DNA of 64,000 nucleotides from Shewanella khirikhana (lineage in GTDB: Bacteria; Pseudomonadota; Gammaproteobacteria; Enterobacterales; Shewanellaceae), in NCBI RefSeq assembly GCF_003957745.1, contig NZ_CP020373.1:3643501-3707500 (forward strand), read 5' to 3'. Under the pieces are notes generated by a model that was given only the letters and a program-made list of their open reading frames with translations, did no database searches and was not told the origin of the DNA. Below are positions 26,370 through 35,594 of the stretch, in pieces. Made by a program: the position numbers and the translations under genes. The first letter of the stretch is position 1. The number at the start of each line of letters is the position of its first letter.

Positions 26370-27389
26370 ATGCAGTTTGATCCCAGCGAGCATCCCCACA
26401 GGCGTTACAACCCACTTACCGATGAGTGGGTGCTGGTGTCGCCCCACAGGGCCAAGCGCCCCTGGCAGGGGCAACAGGAGCAACACGAGGAAACGGCGCT
26501 GCCAAGCCACGACCCGGACTGCTACCTGTGCCCGGGCAACAGACGTATCACTGGGGAGCAGAACCCGGATTATCAGGGCCCCTTTGTCTTCACCAACGAC
26601 TTTGCCGCCTTGAGTCCTGACTGCCCGGCGCCTGCGCCATCGGACGATCCGCTGCTGCGGCAATCCTCGGCGCGGGGTACCAGCCGGGTGATTTGCTTCT
26701 CGCCGGATCACGGCAAGACCCTGGCACACATGAATCAGCATGAGCTTGGCGCCGTTATCAGTTGCTGGCAGAGGGAGCTTCAGGACCTTGGCAAAGACTA
26801 CCCCTGGGTGCAGATTTTCGAGAACAAGGGCGCCGTGATGGGCTGCTCCAATCCACATCCACACGGGCAAATCTGGGCTCAGGACACACTGCCAACCCTG
26901 GCGGCCAAAAAAGATGAAATGCAGCGCCGCTATTTCGAGACCCATAGCCGGGCATTGCTGCTGGATTACGCCAAGCGCGAACTGACCCAAGAAAGCCGCC
27001 TGCTTTACGTCAACGAGCACTGGCTGGCGCTGGTACCCTATTGGGCCGCCTGGCCATTCGAGACCATGCTGCTGCCACGCCAGGCTTGCACTCAGCTGCA
27101 TTTATTGTCAGGCGAAGCATCGACTGCGTTGGCCGACATCCTTGGCAAGCTTACCCGCGCCTACGACAAACTCTTTGGCTGCCGCTTCCCCTATTCCATG
27201 GGCTGGCACGGCGCGCCCTTTAACGGTGAAGATAACAGTCACTGGCAGCTGCACGCGGTGTTCTTGCCGCCGCTGCTGCGCTCGGCCACTGTGCGTAAGT
27301 TTATGGTGGGTTATGAGATGCTGGCCGAACCCCAGCGGGATCTCACCCCGGAGCAGGCCGCCGCGCGCCTGCGCGAATTGATGGAATAA
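26370..27389 (+). CDS. galT: Galactose-1-phosphate uridylyltransferase
   Basis: 339 residues from ATG 26370 (GGAG seven bases upstream); a TTG and an ATG further up are rejected since MQFDPSEHPHRRYNPLT aligns with E. coli GalT. Leloir pathway: swaps UMP between UDP-glucose and galactose-1-phosphate. Active-site HPHGQ motif at about residues 163-167 (NPHPHGQIWA); zinc ligands CYLC near 51-54. Third gene of the operon, four bases before galK. Confidence 0.97.
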   Translation: MQFDPSEHPHRRYNPLTDEWVLVSPHRAKRPWQGQQEQHEETALPSHDPDCYLCPGNRRITGEQNPDYQGPFVFTNDFAALSPDCPAPAPSDDPLLRQSSARGTSRVICFSPDHGKTLAHMNQHELGAVISCWQRELQDLGKDYPWVQIFENKGAVMGCSNPHPHGQIWAQDTLPTLAAKKDEMQRRYFETHSRALLLDYAKRELTQESRLLYVNEHWLALVPYWAAWPFETMLLPRQACTQLHLLSGEASTALADILGKLTRAYDKLFGCRFPYSMGWHGAPFNGEDNSHWQLHAVFLPPLLRSATVRKFMVGYEMLAEPQRDLTPEQAAARLRELME

Positions 27390-27393
27390 CCCA

Positions 27394-28554
27394 ATGCAGC
27401 CTATTCGTAACTTATTTGAGCAGCACTTTGGCGCCAGCCCTCAATGGCTGGGCCGCGCCCCCGGACGGGTCAATCTGATTGGCGAGCACACCGACTATAA
27501 CGACGGCTTCGTGCTGCCCTGTGCCATCGATTTTTCTACTGAAGTCGCGCTGTGCACCAACCAAAGCAACCGGGTTCGGGTCTTTGCCGCCAACGAGACC
27601 GAACACACAGCAGACAACTTCCAGCTCGATGCCATCACGCCGGACGATAGCGTCCACTGGCGCAACTATGTGCGCGGCATGGTGCTGATGCTGTCTGATG
27701 CCGCAGCGCAGCGGGGCAAGAAACTCCGTGGCATGGACATGGTCATCCACGGCAATGTACCCCAGGGCGGCGGCCTCAGTAGCTCGGCGGCGCTTGAACT
27801 GGCGCTCGCCAATGCCATCAATGCCGCCTTCGACCTTGGGCTTACGCCTCAGGACATGGCCAGGCTGGGTCAGGCCTGTGAAAACCACTTTGTGGGCTGC
27901 AACTGCGGCATCATGGATCAGCTCATCAGCGCCAGTGCCAACTCGCAGCATTTAAGCCTGATTGATTGTCGCAGCCTCGAGACCCGCTCAGTGCCGCTGC
28001 CTACGGGCTTTAAGCTGCTCATCATCAACTCCAATGTGCGCCGCGGTCTGGTAGATGGCGAGTACAATCTAAGACGAGTCCAGTGCGAGAGCGCCGCCAG
28101 CTACTATGGCGTGAAGGCGCTGCGGGACTTGTCACTGGAGCAGCTTTTTGCCGATGCCGATGGACTGGATGCCACAGCCTTTCGCCGCGCCCGCCATGTG
28201 GTGAGCGAAAACCTTCGCACCTTAGCCTGCGCCGAGGCCTTGAATCAGCAGGATATGCAAAGGGTGTTTAAGCTGATGAGCGAGAGCCACACCTCGATGC
28301 GGGACGACTTTGAGATAACTGTGCCAGCCATCGACGCGCTGGTGGAGATAGTCGCCGATGCACTCAAGGGCCAGGGCGGCGTGCGTATGACAGGTGGCGG
28401 CTTTGGTGGCTGCGTGGTGGCACTGCTGCCGGACGCGCTGCTTGAACCGGTTAAAGCTTGTGTATCAAAGGCCTACCCGGAGCAGACCGGACTTGTGCCT
28501 GTGTTTATCGAAACCGGCGCCGCGGCGGGAGCACAAGCGCAGCCAATCATCTGA
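27394..28554 (+). CDS. galK: Galactokinase
   Basis: 386 residues, GHMP kinase family. Substrate motif GRAPGRVNLIGEHTDYNDG near the N terminus, ATP loop PQGGGLSSSAALELA, and the C-terminal RMTGGGFGGCVVAL. Phosphorylates galactose at C1. Last gene of the lacZ-symporter-galT-galK unit; galE is not in the window. Confidence 0.97.
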   Translation: MQPIRNLFEQHFGASPQWLGRAPGRVNLIGEHTDYNDGFVLPCAIDFSTEVALCTNQSNRVRVFAANETEHTADNFQLDAITPDDSVHWRNYVRGMVLMLSDAAAQRGKKLRGMDMVIHGNVPQGGGLSSSAALELALANAINAAFDLGLTPQDMARLGQACENHFVGCNCGIMDQLISASANSQHLSLIDCRSLETRSVPLPTGFKLLIINSNVRRGLVDGEYNLRRVQCESAASYYGVKALRDLSLEQLFADADGLDATAFRRARHVVSENLRTLACAEALNQQDMQRVFKLMSESHTSMRDDFEITVPAIDALVEIVADALKGQGGVRMTGGGFGGCVVALLPDALLEPVKACVSKAYPEQTGLVPVFIETGAAAGAQAQPII

Positions 28555-28634
28555 CTGCTATCGGCTAGTCGTGGCTCATTGCAGCTAATCGCCAGAGCGC
28601 GGCGGCAGCAGAGTTGTGACCGCATGCTGCAAAC

Positions 28635-29465
28635 TCAACGCCCCAAATAACGCTCGGACAGCGCTGCCAGAGTGCCATCCTGCTTCATGCTGTCGAGCGC
28701 GGCCACCATGCGCGCCATGGGGGAGCCGGGCACCAAACGCTCGGCTTGATTGCTGCGACTGATGGGTGCATCTGGGTTGAAATCCGGATTGGGCTCAAGC
28801 GCCAGCAGTACCGAGCGTCTTGAGATGCCCAGGGTCGCCCATTCCACCTGGTCCGATAATTCCTTGTGCAAGCGAATATCGCTGGCACCGCTCTGCAACA
28901 GGGCGTACGCCAGCGGCTCGGCCTCGTAAATATAGGCGTCGGCCCTGCGTTTTTGCAGCATGTGAATGGCTTTTTGCAGGTCCATCTCGGCCACTTCCAG
29001 ATGAGTCACCCTGGCTGCGCCAAAGCCAAGCTTGGTCAAATAGTCGGGGTTCCCCAGTCCGTGCAACAACGTCAGGCCGTCGAAATCTGCCACGCTGGCA
29101 AGCCGTTCAATCTCTGGCGTGGAGATGGCGTAATAGGCGACCCGCAGGCCATTGGGGGCAAAAAAGCTGTATGCGCTGCGTTTGGCGCTGAAGGTAAACT
29201 GCGGATAGAAATCGACTTCACCTTCCTTGAGGGCGTTGATCACCCGCACCTTGGGCATGCGCACAATTCGCAGCGTCAGCCCGGCGCGGCGTGCAGCTTC
29301 CTGATACATGTCTTCAAACAGACCACTATTGTCTGGCGCCTTGGCGATAAAGGGCTGCTTTTCAGTGGTGCGGTATGCCATGGTCACAACAGACTCGGCA
29401 GCCTGTAGCACCAACGGCGACAACATCATTGAAATCAAAAGCAAAATACGGGTTGGCAGGCGCAT
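28635..29465 (-). CDS. Periplasmic solute-binding protein, family 3-like
   Basis: 276 residues from the ATG that begins a clear signal peptide (MRLPTRILLLISMMLSPLVL, ending LQAA); upstream in-frame starts add 48 residues of improbable sequence. Body resembles family 3 binding proteins (NSGLFEDMYQEAARRAGLTLRIV, EGEVDFYPQFTFS, ADAYIYEAEPLAYALL) and ends DGTLAALSERYLGR. No ABC partners adjacent. Third or fourth such orphan binding protein in this window. Convergent with galK. Confidence 0.75.
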   Translation of the reverse strand: MRLPTRILLLISMMLSPLVLQAAESVVTMAYRTTEKQPFIAKAPDNSGLFEDMYQEAARRAGLTLRIVRMPKVRVINALKEGEVDFYPQFTFSAKRSAYSFFAPNGLRVAYYAISTPEIERLASVADFDGLTLLHGLGNPDYLTKLGFGAARVTHLEVAEMDLQKAIHMLQKRRADAYIYEAEPLAYALLQSGASDIRLHKELSDQVEWATLGISRRSVLLALEPNPDFNPDAPISRSNQAERLVPGSPMARMVAALDSMKQDGTLAALSERYLGR

Positions 29466-29650
29466 CGACACTATTCCACGGCATAACTGAAATGAGTGTT
29501 GATCAAGTTGGCGCCAATTGCCACGCCAAAGCTTGGCACAGCCACAAAAATCATTCGACTGGTAGTGCCAGCCGCAGCGGGCGGGCGTCAAGATTGAGCA
29601 ATGCGTCATTCACGGTTAACATAGGCCTCCACAAATTACTGGAGGTATGA

Positions 29651-30571
29651 ATGCGCGCGCTGCTGTCGCTTATCCGAGGCTCACTGGCTTTTCTGGGGTA
29701 CACCTTTAACACCCTGTTTTGGTTTGTCCCTATCCTGCTGCTTGGTCTGGTAAAGCTGCTGCCCATTCCTGCCCTGCGTAAGCTGATGTCCTATCTGGTG
29801 GATGGCTGTGCCTCCAACTGGATTTCGGTGAACAGCTTTATCCAAAATGTGCTGCACCCGGTGCGTATCGATGTGCAGGGCAACGCCGAACTGAGCCGCG
29901 ATGAGTGGTATATGGTGATTGCCAACCACCAGAGCTGGGTCGATATTCTGGTGTTGCAAAGGGTATTCAACCGCAAAATCCCCTTCCTGAAGTTCTTCCT
30001 GAAGCAAGAGCTCTTGTATGTGCCGGTACTGGGTCTGGCCTGGTGGGCGCTGGATTTCCCCTTTATGCGCCGCTATTCCACCGCCGAGCTGAAGAAGAAT
30101 CCCAAGCTCAAGGGTAAAGATATTGAAATCACCCGCCGCGCCTGCGCCAAGTTTAAAGACAAGCCGGTGAGCGTGATGAACTTTGTTGAAGGCACCCGTT
30201 TCCAGGCTGCCAAACACAAAAAGCAGAACTCACCTTTCCAGCATCTGCTGCGCCCCAAGGCCGGCGGCATGGCCTTTGCCCTTTCCGCCATGGGCGAGCA
30301 AATCCACAAGCTGGTGGACGTCGCGATTTATTACCCCGGCAAGGTCCCCAGCTTCTGGGACTTTATCTCCGGCAAGGTGGATGAAATCCGCGTGCACGTG
30401 ACTGTGGCGGATATCGCCACCGAGATGCGCGGCGACTACATCAACAACCGCGAGTTCAAGCAAGACTTCCAGGAACAGCTCAACCAGATTTGGGTCCGCA
30501 AAGACGGCATCCTGGCACAGCTTTCCGGTGAAGAAGAGATAAAAACTGAGGTTTCTGAACAACATGCTTAA
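29651..30571 (+). CDS. Membrane lysophospholipid acyltransferase-type protein, copy 1
   Basis: 306 residues. N-terminal hydrophobic segment, then the PlsC-type motif NHQSWVD (HX4D) and FVEGTRF. Strong resemblance to E. coli YihG and to the next gene, which it overlaps by eight bases. Expected to transfer acyl chains to a lysophospholipid at the inner membrane; YihG has been linked to polyunsaturated and cis-vaccenate acylation, which would matter in a cold-adapted marine genus (inference). Confidence 0.85.
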   Translation: MRALLSLIRGSLAFLGYTFNTLFWFVPILLLGLVKLLPIPALRKLMSYLVDGCASNWISVNSFIQNVLHPVRIDVQGNAELSRDEWYMVIANHQSWVDILVLQRVFNRKIPFLKFFLKQELLYVPVLGLAWWALDFPFMRRYSTAELKKNPKLKGKDIEITRRACAKFKDKPVSVMNFVEGTRFQAAKHKKQNSPFQHLLRPKAGGMAFALSAMGEQIHKLVDVAIYYPGKVPSFWDFISGKVDEIRVHVTVADIATEMRGDYINNREFKQDFQEQLNQIWVRKDGILAQLSGEEEIKTEVSEQHA

Positions 30572-31508
30572 CTTTTTGCCGGGGCCGCTGCTGTTTTTCA
30601 TAAGCGGTAGCTTGCTCATTATCAATACCGCCATTTGCGGTTCCCTGGTGTGTATCGGTGGCCTGTTCAAGCTGCTGACCCCCTTCAAGGCGGGTCGTGT
30701 CCGGGTGACCATGCTGATGAACCGCTTTATGTGGCTGTGGGCTACCCTCAACGGCGCTATTTTGCAGCTGATTGCCAAAATCGAATGGGATGTAAAAGGT
30801 CTCGATGGGCTGGATAAAAACGGCTGGTATCTGGTGATCAGTAACCATTTGAGCGGCTTCGATATTGCCGCCCAAACCTATATTCTTCGCAACCACATTC
30901 CCATGCTCAAGTTCTTCCTCAAAAAAGAACTGATTTATGTACCCATTATGGGTCTGGGCTGCTGGGCGCTGGATATGCCCTTTATGAATCGCACCAGCCC
31001 GGAGAAGCTGAAAAAGAACCCCAAGCTCAAGGGCAAGGATCTGGAAACCACCCGCAAGGCGTGTGAAAAATTCCGCGATCTGCCCACCTCCATCATCAAC
31101 TATGTGGAAGGCAGCCGCTTCACCGAAGAAAAGCACGACCGGCAGAACTCCCCTTATCGCTATCTGCTGCGCCCCAAGGCCGGCGGTATCGCCTTCGCCC
31201 TTTCAGCCATGGGTGAGCAGTTCAGCCACCTGTTGAACGTGACTGTGGTGTATCCCGATGCGCCCAAAGACATTCTTGCCGGGGTGATGCAGGGCAAGGT
31301 GAGCAAAATCGTTGTCAGAGTTGAAGCACTGCCGGTGCCCGAAGTGGATGACAAGCAGTACTTCAGCAATGCCGAGTACCGCGCCCAGTTCCAGCGCTGG
31401 CTCAATGAGATCTGGCTGCAAAAGGATGAACAAATTCATGAGCTGCTGGCCGAGCACAAAGCCAGCACCAGCAGTTACCGTGAGCTCGCCGGGCGAAGCC
31501 CCAACTGA
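30564..31508 (+). CDS. Membrane lysophospholipid acyltransferase-type protein, copy 2 (YihG-like)
   Basis: 314 residues. Same architecture as the preceding gene: two N-terminal helices, NHLSGFD (HX4D), YVEGSRF, then LRPKAGGIAFALSAMGEQ. The blocks ALDMPFMNRTSPEKLKKNPKLKGKDLETTRKACEK and the corresponding stretch of copy 1 show they are a tandem duplication. This copy is the closer match to E. coli YihG. Translationally coupled to copy 1 through an eight-base overlap; a terminator follows. Confidence 0.85.
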   Translation: MLNFLPGPLLFFISGSLLIINTAICGSLVCIGGLFKLLTPFKAGRVRVTMLMNRFMWLWATLNGAILQLIAKIEWDVKGLDGLDKNGWYLVISNHLSGFDIAAQTYILRNHIPMLKFFLKKELIYVPIMGLGCWALDMPFMNRTSPEKLKKNPKLKGKDLETTRKACEKFRDLPTSIINYVEGSRFTEEKHDRQNSPYRYLLRPKAGGIAFALSAMGEQFSHLLNVTVVYPDAPKDILAGVMQGKVSKIVVRVEALPVPEVDDKQYFSNAEYRAQFQRWLNEIWLQKDEQIHELLAEHKASTSSYRELAGRSPN

Positions 31509-31531
31509 TCGCCTTGTCGCTGCAGTGACAT

Positions 31532-31560
31532 AAAAACGCAGGCCAGTGCCTGCGTTTTTT
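31532..31560. terminator. Bidirectional terminator
   Basis: AAAAACGCAGGC-cagt-GCCTGCGTTTTTT. Ends the acyltransferase pair and also the convergent DUF523 gene. Confidence 0.9.
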
Positions 31561-31577
31561 ATTACCCGCGCACCGCC

Positions 31578-32120
31578 TCAGGATCCCACCTCGGCCAGCC
31601 GCTTTGCCAGTTGCGGCAACTGATGTTCGGTAAAGACTTCTATGCCGTGCTGACTCAGCAGCGCTGCGGTAATGCCATCGCCGTCAATCAGGGTGCGGGA
31701 AAAGCTGCCATCGTAAATCAGCCCCTTGCCACAGGACGGGCTGCGGGCCTTTAAAATGGCAAAACGAATATTGGCTTCCCGGGCAAGCTTTAAAGCCGCC
31801 TCGGCGCCCCGCACGAAGGGGGCAGTCACATCTTCCCCCGTCACGGTGACGACCCGAATGGCCTGCTTTGGGTCTGGCGTTTGCATTTCCGCTGACAGCC
31901 GCGAGATTTCCGCCGGTGGTCTCCTTATTTCTGCCGGAGGGCTGACAATTTCCGCCGCAGGCCGGGGCGTCGGCAAGCCGCCGGCGCATTCGGGGCAGAT
32001 ACTGACAAAGCGTCCCTGTTGCTGCCAGCCTTGCCACAGGGGGGAATCCAGCAAATTATCTTTGCCGTCATATCGCACGGCTTCGCCCAGCAGGCAGGCG
32101 CTCACCAAAATTTTTTCCAT
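31578..32120 (-). CDS. DUF523 family protein with an expanded 7-residue repeat
   Basis: 180 residues. Family marks: ILVSACLLGEAVRYDGKDN, CPECAGGLPTPRP and ARSPSCGKG, which hold conserved cysteines. Function of the family is not established. Between GGLPTPRP and the C-terminal part the protein carries four 7-residue units (PRPAAEI, VSPPAEI, RRPPAEI, SRLSAEM), encoded by 21-bp imperfect tandem repeats near 31890-31975; relatives normally have one PPAEI. The genes either side are unrelated. Confidence 0.8.
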   Translation of the reverse strand: MEKILVSACLLGEAVRYDGKDNLLDSPLWQGWQQQGRFVSICPECAGGLPTPRPAAEIVSPPAEIRRPPAEISRLSAEMQTPDPKQAIRVVTVTGEDVTAPFVRGAEAALKLAREANIRFAILKARSPSCGKGLIYDGSFSRTLIDGDGITAALLSQHGIEVFTEHQLPQLAKRLAEVGS

Positions 32121-32230
32121 CGCTTATTTACTCGGTGCCGGGCGGCATCTTTCGTGAAATACCGCCGCCCCCATTATCGGCTGATAACCACATCATCCCA
32201 CGCCTTGCAGACAAAGTGCAAAATCGCCAG

Positions 32231-32240
32231 TTGTTGACAA
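32231..32240. promoter_or_regulatory. Candidate GntR operator 1 of the prp operon
   Basis: TTGTTGACAA, a TTGT/ACAA inverted repeat of the kind bound by FadR-subfamily GntR proteins, in the control region of the GntR-prpB operon. The same decamer recurs at 32376-32385. Confidence 0.5.
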
Positions 32241-32371
32241 TAAATAGTTTCCACTTGCTGTAACGCAAACAGCGTAGCAAACAGAATAAGCAAAATAACT
32301 CATCACTTATCAGCCGCTTACACCACAATTAAGTCACAGAGCTGAAATAATTAGACTTACGTCTACGTCAA

Positions 32372-32389
32372 CAGATTGTTGACAATCTG
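32372..32389. promoter_or_regulatory. Candidate GntR operator 2 of the prp operon
   Basis: CAGATTGT-TG-ACAATCTG: eight-base arms, perfect, containing TTGTTGACAA. It lies about 60 bp upstream of the regulator start and is the better of the two sites. Confidence 0.65.
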
Positions 32390-32446
32390 CCAGAACGGGT
32401 CTAATTTTCAACCATTGTCAGTGACCAAGCCGCTGCGAAAGCGACA

Positions 32447-33268
32447 GTGGCAACCATTCGAGCCAACGCCCAGATGAGCCAGAGCAACTCCAAAGAACTC
32501 AGTACTGAACTCAGCACCGAACGTGGCACTGAACGCAGTGCCGTTGATCGCGGCGCGGCTACCCTGGCCGATCAGGTATTGAGTGCCATACAAACCGCCA
32601 TCATCAAGGGCGAACTGGCCCCCGGCAGCAAGATCAACGAACAGGCGCTGGCCGCCCAATTCGGGATCAGTCGCGGCCCCACCCGCGAAGCGCTGCAAAC
32701 CCTGGAGCGGCAACGTTTGGTGGTGCGCATGCCCCATGTGGGCGCCCGGGTGGCCCAGCTGTCGGTGGAAGAGCTGAACGATCTCTACGACCTGCGCTCC
32801 ACCCTGGAAGCCATGGCCTGTCGCCTCGCCGCCGAGCGCATCACAGACGCCCAACTTGCCGAATTGCAGGCGCTGCTTGAGCGTCAGGAAGCGGCGCTCA
32901 AGCAGGGCGATACCTATTTTCAGGAGCAGGGTGATGTGGATTTTCACTATCAAATCATCCGCGCCAGCGGCAACAAACACCTGCAGGAAACCCTGATGGG
33001 CGGCCTGTACCACCTGCTGCGCATGTACCGCTACCAGTGCAGCAACCACCAGCGCCCAAGCCGTGCCATTGCTGAACACAGACGCATAGTGGAAGCCATC
33101 AGCGACAGAGACGGTGAACTGGCGGCGCTGTTGATGCAGCGCCATATCGAACAGGGACGACGCAACACAGAGGCGCGTCTTAAAGAACTCAAGGCCGAGG
33201 CGAGCGCCCGTGAGCACAGCTCGCTTACCTTCGCCAACACACAGCAATTAAAGGGAGAGACAGCATGA
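32447..33268 (+). CDS. GntR-family regulator of the methylcitrate operon
   Basis: 273 residues from GTG 32447; ATG 32474 is an equally good alternative (265 residues), and neither has a clear ribosome site. A low-complexity N terminus (ELSTELSTERGTERS) precedes a GntR winged helix (LADQVLSAIQTAIIKGELAPGSKINEQALAAQFGISRGPTREALQTLE) and a FadR-type all-helical ligand domain (FCD). Its stop overlaps the prpB start (ATGA), so it is co-transcribed with the genes it should control. The likely signal is a methylcitrate-cycle intermediate (inference). Confidence 0.88.
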   Translation: MATIRANAQMSQSNSKELSTELSTERGTERSAVDRGAATLADQVLSAIQTAIIKGELAPGSKINEQALAAQFGISRGPTREALQTLERQRLVVRMPHVGARVAQLSVEELNDLYDLRSTLEAMACRLAAERITDAQLAELQALLERQEAALKQGDTYFQEQGDVDFHYQIIRASGNKHLQETLMGGLYHLLRMYRYQCSNHQRPSRAIAEHRRIVEAISDRDGELAALLMQRHIEQGRRNTEARLKELKAEASAREHSSLTFANTQQLKGETA

Positions 33269-34149
33269 CCCACAGCGCAGGCAAGCGTTTTCGCGACGCA
33301 CTGGCACACTCCAAGCCACTGCAAATCGTCGGCACCACCAACGCCTATTTCGCTCTGATGGCCGAAAAAACCGGCTTTCAGGCGCTTTATCTGTCCGGTG
33401 CCGGGGTGGCCAACGCCTCCTATGGTCTGCCGGATCTGGGCATGACCTCCATGAACGATGTGCTGATTGATGCCGGTCGCATCACCTCAGCCACCAAGCT
33501 GCCACTCCTGGTTGACATAGACACCGGCTGGGGCGGCGCCTTCAACATCGCCCGCACCATCAAGGAATTTGAAAAGGTCGGTGTTGCCGCGGTGCACATG
33601 GAAGATCAGGTGTCCCAGAAGCGCTGCGGTCATCGCCCCAACAAGGCCGTGGTCAGCACCGAAGAGATGGTTGACCGCATCAAGGCCGCCGTGGATGCCC
33701 GTACCGATGAGAACTTCGTCATCATGGCCCGCACCGATGCCGTAGCTGTGGAAGGCCTCGATGCCGGTATCGAGCGCGCCCAGGCCTATATCGAGGCCGG
33801 TGCCGACATGATTTTTGCCGAAGCCCTGACCGAGCTGCCCCAGTACCGCAAGTTCAAGGATGCGGTAAAGGCGCCGATCCTCGCCAACATGACCGAATTC
33901 GGTCAGACCGAGCTGTTCGACAAGTCCGCCCTGTACGAAGCCGGTGCCGACATGGTGCTGTATCCGCTCGGCACCTTCCGCGCCGCCAACCAGGCCGCCC
34001 TTAAGGTGATGCAGGCGCTGATGAACGATGGCCACCAGCGCAATGTGTTGGACACCATGCAGAGCCGCAAGGAACTGTACGAGTTTTTGAACTACCACAA
34101 CTTTGAAGACACGCTGGACCGCCTGTTTGCCGAAGGCAAAAACAAATAA
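33265..34149 (+). CDS. prpB: 2-methylisocitrate lyase
   Basis: 294 residues, isocitrate lyase/PEP mutase superfamily. Cleaves 2-methylisocitrate to pyruvate and succinate. Catalytic loop QKRCGHRPNKAVV and metal-binding DIDTGWGG are visible. Second gene of the operon, coupled to the GntR regulator. Confidence 0.96.
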   Translation: MTHSAGKRFRDALAHSKPLQIVGTTNAYFALMAEKTGFQALYLSGAGVANASYGLPDLGMTSMNDVLIDAGRITSATKLPLLVDIDTGWGGAFNIARTIKEFEKVGVAAVHMEDQVSQKRCGHRPNKAVVSTEEMVDRIKAAVDARTDENFVIMARTDAVAVEGLDAGIERAQAYIEAGADMIFAEALTELPQYRKFKDAVKAPILANMTEFGQTELFDKSALYEAGADMVLYPLGTFRAANQAALKVMQALMNDGHQRNVLDTMQSRKELYEFLNYHNFEDTLDRLFAEGKNK

Positions 34150-34244
34150 GGCGAACGGCAAATAAGACCAGACAAGACAGCAAGATAATAAGCAACACAG
34201 GGACGAAGACAGCGGGGCATAAAGCCCAGGCAGTAGCTGCTTCC

Positions 34245-34268
34245 CGCCCCGGCTAAAACCCCGGGGCG
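34245..34268 (+). other. Hairpin in the prpB-prpC spacer
   Basis: CGCCCCGG and CCGGGGCG, perfect eight-base arms with an eight-base loop, no T run after it. It lies in the unusually long (208 bp) gap between prpB and prpC, which has no other feature I can identify; it may be an mRNA processing or stability element. Confidence 0.55.
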
Positions 34269-34357
34269 AACAAAGTAATCCATAAATCAGCGCCGGGACC
34301 CCATCGCCCTACCGATGCCGGCCTTCAGAAAAAGACGAGTTTACGAGGGAATGCAAA

Positions 34358-35494
34358 ATGGCTGAGACAACCGATAAAAAACTGAGTGGTGCAGGCCTGC
34401 GTGGTCAGAGCGCCGGTGAAACCGCCCTGAGCACAGTGGGTAAATCCGGCTCCGGCCTCACCTACCGCGGCTATGACGTGAAAGATCTGGCCGAGAACGC
34501 CAGCTTCGAAGAAGTGGCCTTCCTCATTCTTTACGGCGAACTGCCGACTCAGCTGGAGCTGGACAATTACCGCGCCAAGCTCAAAGGCCTGCGCGGTCTG
34601 CCACAGGCACTGAAAGAAGTGCTGGAGCGCATCCCCGCCAATGCTCACCCAATGGACGTGCTGCGTACCGGCTGCTCCATGCTGGGCAACCTGGAAACCG
34701 AACACAGCTTTGCCGACCAGTTTGACGTGACCAACCGCATGCTGGCGGCCTTCCCGTCCATCATCTGCTACTGGTATCGCTTCAGCCACGATGGCGTGCG
34801 CATCGAAACCGAGACCGATGACGAGCAAATCGGTGCTCACTTCCTGCACCTGCTGCATGGCAAGGCGCCATCTGCCCTGCACGCCCGGGTCATGGATGTG
34901 TCCCTCATCCTCTACGCAGAGCACGAGTTCAATGCCTCTACCTTTACCGCCCGCGTCTGCGCTTCGACCCTGTCTGACATGCACTCCTGCGTAACCGGTG
35001 CCATCGGCTCACTGCGTGGCCCACTGCACGGCGGCGCCAACGAAGCGGCCATGGAACTGATTCAGGACATGCGCGACGAGCAGCACGCCCGCGACGTACT
35101 GGCCGGTATGCTGGAGCGCAAAGAGAAGATCATGGGCTTTGGTCACGCCATCTACCGCGAGTCCGACCCACGCAACGCCATCATCAAAGAGTGGTCTGAA
35201 AAACTCGCCAGGGAATACGGCGACGACCGTCTGTACCGTGTTTCCGTGGCCTGCGAAGCCTTTATGTGGGAACAGAAAAAGCTCTTCTGTAACGCCGACT
35301 TCTTCCACGCCAGCGCCTATCACTTCATGGGCATTCCAACCAAGCTGTTCACCCCCATCTTCGTATGTTCGCGGGTCAGCGGCTGGACAGCCCACGTGAT
35401 GGAGCAGCGCAGCAACAACCGCATCATCCGCCCAAGCGCCGATTATGTGGGTGTGGAACTGCGCAGCGTTACCCCCATCAGCGAGCGCGGCTGA
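34358..35494 (+). CDS. prpC: 2-methylcitrate synthase
   Basis: 378 residues, short citrate-synthase family. Condenses propionyl-CoA with oxaloacetate. Catalytic histidines in GPLHGGANEAAM and MGFGHAIYRESDPR; YRGYDVKDLAENASFEEVAFLILYGELPT at the N terminus is typical. GAGGG ribosome site before ATG 34358. Confidence 0.96.
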   Translation: MAETTDKKLSGAGLRGQSAGETALSTVGKSGSGLTYRGYDVKDLAENASFEEVAFLILYGELPTQLELDNYRAKLKGLRGLPQALKEVLERIPANAHPMDVLRTGCSMLGNLETEHSFADQFDVTNRMLAAFPSIICYWYRFSHDGVRIETETDDEQIGAHFLHLLHGKAPSALHARVMDVSLILYAEHEFNASTFTARVCASTLSDMHSCVTGAIGSLRGPLHGGANEAAMELIQDMRDEQHARDVLAGMLERKEKIMGFGHAIYRESDPRNAIIKEWSEKLAREYGDDRLYRVSVACEAFMWEQKKLFCNADFFHASAYHFMGIPTKLFTPIFVCSRVSGWTAHVMEQRSNNRIIRPSADYVGVELRSVTPISERG

Positions 35495-35594
35495 TAACAG
35501 CGGGGCCGGCGAGCAGTCGGCCCCAATAACGCCTGCCGCACAAAACAACAGCCACTCATTATTCGCGCCCCTTTTGCATGTCTGGAACGCCGTT

